From assembly GCF_003732265.1 (NCBI RefSeq), contig NZ_MOBK01000001.1:744001-808000 (forward strand): 64,000 nt of DNA, given 5' to 3'. The stretch's first letter is position 1. Every line of letters begins with the position of its first letter. Below are positions 35,889-44,071 of this stretch, piece by piece. The stretch is from Pseudomonas brassicacearum (lineage in GTDB: Bacteria; Pseudomonadota; Gammaproteobacteria; Pseudomonadales; Pseudomonadaceae). A model generated the notes under the pieces. It was not told the DNA's origin. It worked only from the letters and a program-made list of their open reading frames with translations, and did not search any database. The position numbers and the translations under genes are program-made.

Positions 35889-36896
35889 TCAAGCCAGCAA
35901 TGCGTTGAGGTCGTTGAACAACGCCTCGGGGATCTGCACCCCTTCGGCAAAGCTACGCGCCCGCGCCTCGTATCGGCGTTGCGAAGGCAAGCGTGCGCCC
36001 TGCCCTTCGATCCCCTGGAACAACGCTTCGGCCCTGGCCAGATGAACCTCAGTCGAGTCCCCCAAAAAGCGCCGTGGATCAAAGGCAATGATCAGTTCCC
36101 CATGGTACGGCGACGACTTGCTGCCAGCGTCATAAGCCAACGATTCGGCACTGGTCAGGTCGCCAATCAACGGCCCGGCAATCAATTCCACCATGGCTGC
36201 CAGCGCCGAGCCCTTGTGCCCGCCGAATGTCAGCATCGCGCCGCTGTCGAGTACGACGTTGGCATCAGTGCTCGGTTGCCCCTGCGCATCAACGCCCCAG
36301 CCCTCGGGGATCGCTTTTCCGGCACGGCGGTGCAGTTCGATGTCGCCACGGGCGATGGCGCTGGTGGCGAAGTCGAACACGAACGGATCCTGTCCCTGAC
36401 GGGGCCAGCCGAAGGCAATCGGGTTGGTGCCGAACACCGGCAAGCGCCCACCGGCCGGGGCGACCCAGGCATGACTCGGATTGCACGCCAGCGCAACTAA
36501 ACCGGCAGCGGTCAATTGCTCGATCTCCACCCACAACGCCGAGAAATGCACACAGCGATTGATCGCCAACGCCGCAATCCCGTTGGCGCGGGTTTTCTCT
36601 GTCAGCAGCGGCAAACCCGCCTGAAAGGCTAATTGCGAAAAACCACCGCCAGCATCCACTCGCACAATCGACGGTGCCTGGTTAATCACCTCGGGTTCAG
36701 CCGTGGCCGAGACTTTGCCGGCCCGCAGGGAATTGACGCACCCCAGCACCCGGTACAAACCGTGGGAGGCACAGCCGTCGCGTTCGCCGGCAGTCACCGT
36801 GGTCGCCACCGCACGCGCATGGGCCAGGTTAAAACCGTTGTGCAACAGGATCGATTCGGCCAACGCATGGGCTTCGATCAGGGTCAGTCGGATCAT
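35889..36896 (-). CDS. Ldh-family 1-pyrroline-2-carboxylate (cyclic imine) reductase
   Basis: This 335-residue enzyme belongs to the malate/L-lactate dehydrogenase (type 2) family with GERDGCASHGLYRV, ALAINRCVHFSALW and GTNPIAFGWPRQGQDPFVFD. Members named DpkA reduce Delta1-pyrroline-2-carboxylate to L-proline. That product comes from 3-hydroxyproline dehydratases, here AcnX (26557) and perhaps the Ser/Thr protein (30496). AAGGAG lies 6 bases ahead of the ATG at 36896, so I prefer this over the ATG at 36902. It is transcribed with, and downstream of, the NCS1 permease at 36930, with a 33-base gap. Confidence 0.88.
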   Translation of the reverse strand: MIRLTLIEAHALAESILLHNGFNLAHARAVATTVTAGERDGCASHGLYRVLGCVNSLRAGKVSATAEPEVINQAPSIVRVDAGGGFSQLAFQAGLPLLTEKTRANGIAALAINRCVHFSALWVEIEQLTAAGLVALACNPSHAWVAPAGGRLPVFGTNPIAFGWPRQGQDPFVFDFATSAIARGDIELHRRAGKAIPEGWGVDAQGQPSTDANVVLDSGAMLTFGGHKGSALAAMVELIAGPLIGDLTSAESLAYDAGSKSSPYHGELIIAFDPRRFLGDSTEVHLARAEALFQGIEGQGARLPSQRRYEARARSFAEGVQIPEALFNDLNALLA

Positions 36897-36929
36897 GGTC
36901 ATCTCCTTGAACAGACCGGTCAGGGTGGT

Positions 36930-38384
36930 CTATTCGAGGCGATTGGGCTTGATGGGTTTGCGCAGGGGGAGTGACGAAATCAGCACAGGTGCTTCATCAA
37001 CAACCACCGCCGACTTCCTCGCCAGCAGGTAGTAAAGAACACCCGGCACCACCAAGCCGACGATCCAGGAAATATCCACGCCACCGAGCTGCGCGACCAT
37101 CGGCCCGGAGTAGAAATGCGTGTCGACAAACGGCAGCTGGATCAACACGCCGCTGACATACACGCTGATCCCCAACACGTTCCAGCGACCGTAACGCCCG
37201 GCCGGGTCGGACAAGGCCGGGATGTCATAGCGCTCCTTGTTGATGAAGTAGTAGTCCACCAGGTTGATCGCGCTCCACGGGGTGAAGAACGTCAGCAAAA
37301 ACAGGATGAAGTACTTGAACGAGTTGAGGAACGAGTACTGGCCGACCAACGCGAGCGTGGTCGATGCCGCGACGATCAGCAGCACAAACAACATGCGCTG
37401 GCGGGCGCTGATTTCCAGGCGACTGCGGAAACCGCTGATGATGGTCGCCACGCACATGAAGCTGCCATAGGCGTTGAGTGTGGACACGGTGACCTTGCCG
37501 AACACCACGCTCAGGTAAAGCAAGGAGGCCATCACCCCGGTACTGCCCAGGCCGACGATGGTCGCCACTTCATGACCGCGAAAGTTGGCACCGGCCAGTG
37601 CGGCGGCAAACACCCCCAGCACCATCGACGCCTGGGCGCCGAACACGGTCCCGAGGCCGACGGCGGCGAAGGTTTTCCAGGATGATGTGTTGCTCGGCAG
37701 ATAGCGCGAGTAATCGGCCACGTATGGACCAAACGCAATCTGCCAGGACGCCGACAGCGACACCGCCAGCAGGAAAGTGCTCCAGCCAAAGTGGCGATTT
37801 TCCAGGAGCAGGCCGATGTCGTTAAGCGTCATCAAGCGAGTAAACAGGTAAGCGAAGGCGATGATGCCGAGCACGCTGGCCACACGCCCCACCAGGTGAA
37901 TCACCCGATAGCCGAAGATCGTCAGGAACGTAATGCACGCGGCGAAAATCAGGATGCCGGTGCTGTCGCTGACGCTGATCAACTGGGCAATCGCCTGCCC
38001 CGACAACACCGCGCCCGTGGCGCTGAAACCGAGGTACATGAGGCACACCAGCACAATCGGGATCGCCGCGCCGTAGACCCCGAACTGCACACGGCTGGAG
38101 ATCATTTGCGGCAGCCCCAGTTTCGGTCCCTGCGCAGCGTGCAAGGCGACGACCGCACCGCCGAGCAACTGGCCGATCAGTAAACCGATCAATGACCAGA
38201 ACACATCGCCGCCCAACACCACGGCCAGCGCTCCGGTGACGATCGCGGTGATCTGCAGGTTGGCGCCGAGCCACAGCGTGAACTGGCTGTAGAGGCTGCC
38301 ATGACGCTCGGCCTCGGGGATGAAATCGATCGAGCGGGTCTCGATCAGGGGACTTCGTTGTTGATTATCGTGGAGCTGAGTCAT
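36930..38384 (-). CDS. NCS1 family permease (purine-cytosine permease type)
   Basis: This 484-residue protein has twelve hydrophobic segments and NCS1 landmarks: FTLWLGANLQITAIVTGAL, GPKLGLPQMISSRVQFGVYG, ADYSRYLPSNTSSWKTF and FTPWSAINLVDYYFINKERYD. NCS1 permeases move nucleobases, hydantoins, thiamine and related heterocycles. Next to the imine reductase it may import a hydroxyproline or another cyclic compound. The start is the ATG at 38384 (MTQLHDNQQRS). The upstream in-frame extension reads through a REP element and is rejected. Confidence 0.9.
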   Translation of the reverse strand: MTQLHDNQQRSPLIETRSIDFIPEAERHGSLYSQFTLWLGANLQITAIVTGALAVVLGGDVFWSLIGLLIGQLLGGAVVALHAAQGPKLGLPQMISSRVQFGVYGAAIPIVLVCLMYLGFSATGAVLSGQAIAQLISVSDSTGILIFAACITFLTIFGYRVIHLVGRVASVLGIIAFAYLFTRLMTLNDIGLLLENRHFGWSTFLLAVSLSASWQIAFGPYVADYSRYLPSNTSSWKTFAAVGLGTVFGAQASMVLGVFAAALAGANFRGHEVATIVGLGSTGVMASLLYLSVVFGKVTVSTLNAYGSFMCVATIISGFRSRLEISARQRMLFVLLIVAASTTLALVGQYSFLNSFKYFILFLLTFFTPWSAINLVDYYFINKERYDIPALSDPAGRYGRWNVLGISVYVSGVLIQLPFVDTHFYSGPMVAQLGGVDISWIVGLVVPGVLYYLLARKSAVVVDEAPVLISSLPLRKPIKPNRLE

Positions 38385-38428
38385 TATTTTTATTCTCTTC
38401 AAAAGTAGAAGGCATTCACACAACTCCC

Positions 38429-38532
38429 TGTGGGAGCGAGCCGGCTCCGGGCGGCGTTCCGACGAAGGCGGCGGCACAGTCAACATTGATGCAAGCTGAC
38501 ACACCGCTTTCGCGAGCAGGCTCGCTCCCACC
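38429..38532. repeat. REP pair between NCS1 permease and amidohydrolase genes
   Basis: TGTGGGAGCGAGCCGGCTCC (38429-38448) and CGCGAGCAGGCTCGCTCCCA (38511-38530) are inverted REP units with a longer, diverged spacer. The left unit lies about 45 bases upstream of the NCS1 start. Confidence 0.8.
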
Positions 38533-38543
38533 CTGGATTGCGT

Positions 38544-40382
38544 TTAACGGGTCATCGCCACCTGGCCTACGAACGGCGCCTTGGCCCACACGATCTTGCC
38601 CCCCACGACGGTCATCAACACGCTGTTACGGGCGAGTTCCTCTTCCGGTACCTGCATGAAGTTTTTATCCAGCACGATCAGGTCCGCAAACTTGCCGACC
38701 TCGACCGAACCGACGACGTTCTCCAACTTCAGTTGCTCGGCGGCGTTGACGGTGATGGTGCGCAGCACGTCGGCTCGGGACAGCGCCGGGTCGGCATTCA
38801 GGCGGCCCGCGTATTTGGGACCATAGCTGTGCGGGTTGGTCGGATCACCGGAACGGGTCACACCGACTTTCAACGCCAGGAACTCATCGAGCGGGTCAAC
38901 CGGCCAATCGCTGCCATAGGCCACCCGGCCACCCGCACGGGCGATGCTGCCCGAGGGCTCCATGCGCGCAAATCGCGTAGGCCCGAGGTGATCGCTGGTG
39001 CCGTCGACCGTCGACGGCGCTTGTTGCGCCCACTGGAAGGACATGTTGGCGGTCACGTCGAGGGCCTTGAAGCGCCCATAGTCGGCGGGGTCCACGGACT
39101 CGTTGTGGGTGATGGCCGGACGGAAGCCGTTGCCGGGCAATTGCTGACGCACGTATTCGATGCCGTCGAGTGAGTCACGTACGGCGCGGTCGCCAGTGGC
39201 GTGCAGGTGCGGGTCGAGGCCGGCCTGTACGGCTTGCAACAGCAGCGGCTTGAGCACTTGCGGCGGGAAATACAGTTCACCGACGTTCTTGCCTGGCGCC
39301 CATTTCGGTGCCTTCTCGGTGCCGGCGTTGTGCAGGTACGGCGTCAACATCGCACCGGTGTCCGCCGGCGCATTGATGATGCCGTCCATGAACAATTTGA
39401 CGTGACGCATGCTCACGCCCGGCGCGACTTTGGCTTCGCCCTGATCGTAGGTCGCGGCCATCGCCTTGGCCTCGGCGATGGTTTTCGCCGGGTCGGCGGC
39501 AGCGGCGGCCGGGTCCAGTTTAATCGCCAGCAAGGCGCGGGCGGTCAGTTCACCCGACTGCTGCAAGGTGGTGAAGGCTTTGCCATTCTCCGGTCCCGAC
39601 AAGGCGTCGAAGAAACTGGTGATGCCTTGCTGGCGCATGGCGTCGAGCGCCGCGCGGGTCTGGTTGAGTTTTTCCGCGTCGGTGGCCGGCGGCACCACGG
39701 CGGCCATCGTATCAGCCGCGCCGTCTTCGCAGATGCCGGTGAGGTTGCCGGCGCTGTCGCGCACGTACTTGCCATCCCCGGGATTGGCGGTGTTTTTGTT
39801 GATGCCGGCGACGGCCAGCCCGCGTGAGTTGACCAGCACGGTATGGAAATCGGTGGAGCGCACTTGAATCGGCCGGTTGGTCTTGAGGGCGTCCAGCGTC
39901 GATTTGTCCGGGTCGCCGTCGAGGCCGTCCATGCCCATCCGGTCCCAGCTGCCGACTTCGAGCCAGACATCCGGCCCTTTATCCTTGTCAGCATCCAGGC
40001 ACGCCTGAATGGTGGTCTGGAACTCCTTGCGGGTCATGGTCTGGTATTTCAGGTCGCACAAGGTCATGGCGCGGCCGCCGTCACCGGGATGCATGTGTGC
40101 ATCGATGAAGCCCGGCATCAGCATGCGCCCCGCCAGATCGATCGTTTGCGTCTGCTTGCCGATGTACGACGCCGCCCCTTCGTCGTTGCCGACATAGACG
40201 ATCTTCCCGCCCGTGACGGCAATCGCCTGCTGCACCGAGTTCTGGCCATCGACGGTGTAGACATAACCGTTGCGCATGACCATGTCTGCCGGGGTCGAAC
40301 CCTGGGTCTGGCACCCCACCAGCGCCACACCGGAAAATGCCGTGGTTGCCGCAATGGCGACAAAAAGCCTGGAGAATTTCAA
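38544..40382 (-). CDS. Lipoprotein amidohydrolase (YtcJ-like)
   Basis: This protein of about 612 residues begins with a lipoprotein signal (LKFSRLFVAIAATTAFSG, then VALVGC), so it should be membrane-anchored. The metal-dependent hydrolase motif GFIDAHMHPGDGG, a later DPHLHATGD and VAYGSDWPVDPL are typical of the YtcJ/amidohydrolase-3 branch. I choose the TTG at 40382 because GAGGTGAGG precedes it; a GTG at 40391 is possible. Frames farther upstream do not keep the signal peptide at the N-terminus. Substrate is unknown; related enzymes cleave N-acyl or cyclic amides. The LuxR gene upstream on the same strand may control it. Confidence 0.87.
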   Translation of the reverse strand: MKFSRLFVAIAATTAFSGVALVGCQTQGSTPADMVMRNGYVYTVDGQNSVQQAIAVTGGKIVYVGNDEGAASYIGKQTQTIDLAGRMLMPGFIDAHMHPGDGGRAMTLCDLKYQTMTRKEFQTTIQACLDADKDKGPDVWLEVGSWDRMGMDGLDGDPDKSTLDALKTNRPIQVRSTDFHTVLVNSRGLAVAGINKNTANPGDGKYVRDSAGNLTGICEDGAADTMAAVVPPATDAEKLNQTRAALDAMRQQGITSFFDALSGPENGKAFTTLQQSGELTARALLAIKLDPAAAAADPAKTIAEAKAMAATYDQGEAKVAPGVSMRHVKLFMDGIINAPADTGAMLTPYLHNAGTEKAPKWAPGKNVGELYFPPQVLKPLLLQAVQAGLDPHLHATGDRAVRDSLDGIEYVRQQLPGNGFRPAITHNESVDPADYGRFKALDVTANMSFQWAQQAPSTVDGTSDHLGPTRFARMEPSGSIARAGGRVAYGSDWPVDPLDEFLALKVGVTRSGDPTNPHSYGPKYAGRLNADPALSRADVLRTITVNAAEQLKLENVVGSVEVGKFADLIVLDKNFMQVPEEELARNSVLMTVVGGKIVWAKAPFVGQVAMTR

Positions 40383-40513
40383 CTGCCTCACCTCTGTTTT
40401 TATAGTTTTGGAAGAGGCCCGACCAGCCTGCGCGCAAGCCCCTGATATGCAGGGCATACCCTAGCGTGCGCGGGCGTTGGACGGACCTCCACAAATGAGG
40501 AGGGGTCGGTGAT

Positions 40514-41608
40514 TCAGAGGGCTTCGCGGCGGGTTGCCTGTGCAGACAGGACAGAGCCCAGCTCGACTTTGCTTTTCACGCCGAGCTGCAAGTAGCAGTT
40601 GCGCAGGTAGGTGCGCACCGTCGCAGGGCTCAAACCGAGGATCCTGGCGATCTCTTTATACGAGTGACCGGCCGCAAACAGCATCGCCGCCGTCCGCTCC
40701 CGTGGCGCCAGCACCACGCCGCGTGACTGTGTTTCGAGGGACAGAATGACGTGTTTGGCATTTGGGCTGAGGGTCAGCGCACAGCGGCCCAGGCGCATGA
40801 CGCTCGGCGCTTTCGGCAGTTGGGCGATTACCTGCGCCGGCAGCCTCGAACCGCTCCAGCCCGGCACCTCGCGCTGGATCGCCGCACACAGGCTGGCGCC
40901 GACGTACAGCAGCGTGCCGTCCATGCGCGCAACGCCAAAGTCGCTGGCGCCGTCGCCGGTGTCGACGCGAATCATGTCCTGTACCTGGAAACGCCATAGC
41001 TGCAACAGGTGATCGCAGAACGCCGAAAACAACGCGGCCTCGCTGTCGTTGAAACCTGACGCCTGTTCGCCGCGATACAGGCATACAAAAAACATCAAAC
41101 CGCTTTCGGGCAACTCGAAGGTGATGCAGATCACATGGTAGAGGTCATGACGGCGAGCAAACGCATCGACCTCGACATGGGGATCTGTGAAACCACTGTC
41201 GCGCACCACCGCGCCCGGTTGGCTCAAAGTGTCATGGGAGAACCGGTCGCTGCCCGCGCTCTTGTGCCATTCGGCGGCAAACGATTCGGGCAGGTCGATG
41301 CGCCCGTGCATCCAGCTTTTCGGCGGCACATGGGCGTCCGACGTGGACATCTCGCCCCACCATGCCGACGCGAACGGCACCAGCGGGCGAAAGGCTTGCA
41401 GCCCGTCTTCGATGAATTGCGAGGCGCCGCGCTCCCGAGCCAGTCGCCCGAGGTGCAATACGCACTGATTGAAGGCCTTCAGCGTCGCCATCGACGGTGT
41501 GCCGCCGACCTCGTTCCCCTCCTCCATCATCTTGATCCTGTTGGCTACGTGGCATTTTTTCGACCATGCCACACGGGCAGCGATGCCGTCCACAAGGCCC
41601 GTATTCAT
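40514..41608 (-). CDS. LuxR-type transcriptional regulator
   Basis: This 364-residue protein ends in a LuxR/GerE helix-turn-helix (LAPRERTAAMLFAAGHSYKE, then RILGLSPATVRTYLRNCYLQ). The N-terminal 250 residues match no sensor domain I can name, though SGLMFFVCLYRGEQASGF is GAF-like. The start is uncertain: MNTGLVDG at 41608, MMEEGNEV at about 41530, or MATLKAFN at about 41491. It lies 131 bases upstream of the amidohydrolase on the same strand and is divergent from the DUF2790 gene. Control of either neighbour is inferred. Confidence 0.85.
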   Translation of the reverse strand: MNTGLVDGIAARVAWSKKCHVANRIKMMEEGNEVGGTPSMATLKAFNQCVLHLGRLARERGASQFIEDGLQAFRPLVPFASAWWGEMSTSDAHVPPKSWMHGRIDLPESFAAEWHKSAGSDRFSHDTLSQPGAVVRDSGFTDPHVEVDAFARRHDLYHVICITFELPESGLMFFVCLYRGEQASGFNDSEAALFSAFCDHLLQLWRFQVQDMIRVDTGDGASDFGVARMDGTLLYVGASLCAAIQREVPGWSGSRLPAQVIAQLPKAPSVMRLGRCALTLSPNAKHVILSLETQSRGVVLAPRERTAAMLFAAGHSYKEIARILGLSPATVRTYLRNCYLQLGVKSKVELGSVLSAQATRREAL

Positions 41609-41750
41609 GCGTAAACCGGCAACAGTGTTTGTCCTTCCGACCGCTGTTTGAGGCAGGGGTAAACCCCTAGCATCGTTCCTACCCGATGAGCATTTACCAA
41701 CAGCTCACAAGGTAGAAAACCAACCCTCCTCAAACGATACGGTGAACGCC

Positions 41751-42023
41751 ATGAAATTTTCGAAATTCGCGCTTCTGCTCGCTCTCGCCAGTCTCGGCGC
41801 CCCCGCCTTCGCTGACGACAATGCCTCAACCGCCGCCACCACCAAGGCCCCGGTTGAAACCTATACCTACGACACCCATCTCGACATCAAACGCGTCATC
41901 AGCGTGTCAGACGTCGGCGATGAGTGTGGCCCGGTACCGGCACAAATGACCTACGAAGACTCGCGCGGTCAACAGCATGTCCTGCAGTATCAAGTCATGG
42001 GCACCGGCTGTTCGAACGGTTGA
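41751..42023 (+). CDS. DUF2790 small secreted protein
   Basis: This 90-residue exported protein has a signal peptide (MKFSKFALLLALASL to AFA) and the DUF2790 core YTYDTHLDIKRVISVSD, then ECGPVPAQMTYEDSRGQQH. The family is small, mostly in Pseudomonas, and of unknown function. Two Cys in the mature part (ECGP and GTGCSNG) could form a disulfide. The ATG at 41751 is preferred over the GTG at 41742. It ends 51 bases before the convergent LysR stop. Confidence 0.85.
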   Translation: MKFSKFALLLALASLGAPAFADDNASTAATTKAPVETYTYDTHLDIKRVISVSDVGDECGPVPAQMTYEDSRGQQHVLQYQVMGTGCSNG

Positions 42024-42074
42024 GTACCGTGCAGACGATGGAGGGTCGACACTCCATACCGGCGGCACTGGCGT

Positions 42075-43013
42075 TTATCTTTTTTTGCTTGAACCGACGA
42101 TTTTTTCATCGCTGGCCAGCAGGACCGGAATGTAGTCCTTGAGGAAGTCCACCCAGGTCTTGATCTTCGCATCGACGAATTTGCGCGATGGGTAGATGGC
42201 AAACACATTCAGTTCTTCAAAATGATACTCAGGCAACACCCGCACCAACGTCCCCGCTTTCAAACCCTCCACGGCAGACGCAATCGGTTGAATGCCGATG
42301 CCCATTCCGTTGCTGATCGCCACCGTCATCGCATCCGCGGTGTTGACGTGAAACGGCGACATCGGTGTGCTCACCGTCTCCACACCTTCAGGTCCTTCGA
42401 ATACCCAGTTTTCCGCTGGCATCACCGTATTCACAATCCTCAGGCAATCATGTGAACCCAAAGCACCCGGCGCGTCGGGAATTCCGCGTTTCTTCAGGTA
42501 CGCCGGCGAGGCGCAAAGAATGCTGTAGGTAATGCCGAGCCGTTGCGCGACAAAGCCTGAATCGGGTAAGTCCCGCGCCAACACAATCGACATGTCGTAG
42601 CCTTCTTCCAGCAAATCCGGCAGCCGATTGGTCAGGGTCAAATCAAACATCACCGACGGGTGCGTCTCTCTATACCGGGCGATTGCATTGATCACGTAGT
42701 GATTGCCCACGGCGGACATCGCATGGATTTTCAGCCGGCCCACGGGTTGGGTTTGCGCCGTTCCCGCCTCCTCATCGGCTTCGCGCATCTCCTCGATAAT
42801 CTTCTCGCAGCGTTGCAAATAGCGCTGCCCCGCCTCGGTCAGGGCCAGACGTCGGGTCGTGCGGTTGATCAAGCGTGTTTGCAAGCGCGCCTCCAGGCTG
42901 GAAACCGCTTTGGAAACGTTGGTGGTCGAGGTGTCCAGCGTCGCCGCTGCGGCCGTGAAGCTGCCGCTCTGGGCCACGGCGATGAAACAACGCATGGTTT
43001 GAAAAACGTCCAT
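42075..43013 (-). CDS. LysR family regulator
   Basis: This 312-residue LysR regulator starts at MDVFQTMRCFIAVAQSGSF (ATG 43013). The helix-turn-helix covers about residues 17-45 (AAATLDTSTTNVSKAVSSLE), and the effector domain follows from about 90. The longer upstream frame runs through the aldo/keto reductase terminator and is rejected. It is downstream of, and in the same direction as, the aldo/keto reductase, but a strong terminator lies between. Its target is likely the reductase or the efflux operon, but no site is obvious. Confidence 0.9.
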   Translation of the reverse strand: MDVFQTMRCFIAVAQSGSFTAAAATLDTSTTNVSKAVSSLEARLQTRLINRTTRRLALTEAGQRYLQRCEKIIEEMREADEEAGTAQTQPVGRLKIHAMSAVGNHYVINAIARYRETHPSVMFDLTLTNRLPDLLEEGYDMSIVLARDLPDSGFVAQRLGITYSILCASPAYLKKRGIPDAPGALGSHDCLRIVNTVMPAENWVFEGPEGVETVSTPMSPFHVNTADAMTVAISNGMGIGIQPIASAVEGLKAGTLVRVLPEYHFEELNVFAIYPSRKFVDAKIKTWVDFLKDYIPVLLASDEKIVGSSKKR

Positions 43014-43044
43014 CGGTTTTGCCTCGGCGCACAATTGAACGGTC

Positions 43045-43078
43045 AAAAAAAAGCGGCGGCCTGAGATCAGGCCGCCGC
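43045..43078 (-). terminator. Strong intrinsic terminator of the aldo/keto reductase gene
   Basis: GCGGCGGCCTGA (43053-43064) pairs perfectly with TCAGGCCGCCGC (43067-43078), leaving a two-base gap between the arms. On the minus strand eight T residues follow (43052-43045). It ends the leftward efflux/reductase transcript ahead of the LysR gene. Confidence 0.92.
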
Positions 43079-43089
43079 GCTGGCAGGGG

Positions 43090-44040
43090 TTACCTTTTGC
43101 CCGGGATAAAGCCCGGGATACCGGTTTCCACCACCGAGTTGAAGCGCACCCGCGTCGTGATGTCCTCCTTGATCTCAAGCATGGCCCGGTGCGGCAGCGT
43201 GGCAATGTCAAAGTTTTCCTGAATATGGCTCAGTGTTGCAGACGTGGTCAGAAACGCCACACCGCGCTGCACCGACCAGGCCAACGCAACCTGAGCCGGG
43301 GTTCTGCGCAGGTGTTTGGCGATGCCGGTCAGCACCGGGTCTTCCAGCACCGCAGGCTGCATGCCATGGCCGAGCGGTGCAAACGCAAGGACGATGATGC
43401 CGTGCTGTTTGCAGAACTCCAGCAGCTCCCATTCCGGCAGATACGGGTGGGACTCCACCTGCACCACGGCAGGTTTGATCCGCGCCACGTCGACAATCGC
43501 CTTCAACGCCTCCAGGGTGATGTCCGACAAGCCGATGGACTTGCAGCGCCCTTCGTCCACGAGCTGTTCGAGTGCGCGCCACGTTTCGAGCAAGGTCACG
43601 CCCGAGTCGTAGATCATGTGGCCGAACGGGTCCCGGGGTTCCTGGTCATCACCGGGTTGAAAGGCGAATGGCGTGTGGATCAGGTAGCAATCGATGTAGT
43701 CCACCTGCAGCCGCCGGCAACTGGCCTCGAACGCCGGCAACACGCGCTCGGGACGATGGTTGGTGTTCCACAGTTTGGTGGTGATGAACAAGTCCTCGCG
43801 CCGGGCCTTGCCCGAGTCGATGAAGGCCTTGAACGCCACGCCCACCGCTTCTTCGTTGCGATAACGCTCGGCGCAATCGAAATGGCGGAAACCGGTTTCC
43901 AGCGCGTGGGTGACCGCTTGGGTGGTGACGCTGAGGTCGCGGAACAAGGTGCCAAAGCCCACGGCCGGCATCTCGGCCGAGCCGTGGTTCAGCGCAAATT
44001 TTGTCTCGCGAAGTTCGTCGTGAAAGGCTTCGTAGGTCAT
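43090..44040 (-). CDS. Aldo/keto reductase
   Basis: This 316-residue TIM-barrel oxidoreductase has the full catalytic tetrad: Asp55 and Tyr60 (HFDCAERYRNEE), Lys89 (ITTKLWN) and His122 (YLIHTPF). It should reduce aldehydes or ketones with NADPH. The start is the ATG at 44040 (MTYEAFHDEL); the longer frame would run back toward the outer-membrane efflux gene. It lies 31 bases after that gene on the same strand and ends at a strong terminator, so it is likely the last gene of the efflux operon. It may detoxify a carbonyl compound that also induces efflux. Confidence 0.9.
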   Translation of the reverse strand: MTYEAFHDELRETKFALNHGSAEMPAVGFGTLFRDLSVTTQAVTHALETGFRHFDCAERYRNEEAVGVAFKAFIDSGKARREDLFITTKLWNTNHRPERVLPAFEASCRRLQVDYIDCYLIHTPFAFQPGDDQEPRDPFGHMIYDSGVTLLETWRALEQLVDEGRCKSIGLSDITLEALKAIVDVARIKPAVVQVESHPYLPEWELLEFCKQHGIIVLAFAPLGHGMQPAVLEDPVLTGIAKHLRRTPAQVALAWSVQRGVAFLTTSATLSHIQENFDIATLPHRAMLEIKEDITTRVRFNSVVETGIPGFIPGKR

Positions 44041-44071
44041 GTCGTTACTCCACTCTCTAAGGCCGCAGCCT

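Noticed and set aside
30380..38532. Clustered short palindromes as a CRISPR array
   Set aside because: The units are inverted REP pairs with irregular spacing, not direct repeats with uniform spacers, and no cas genes are present.
42034..42056. Hairpin ATGGAG/CTCCAT after the DUF2790 gene as a terminator
   Set aside because: The stem is only 6 bp with a long loop, and the T-run lies more than 15 bases away; support is too weak.
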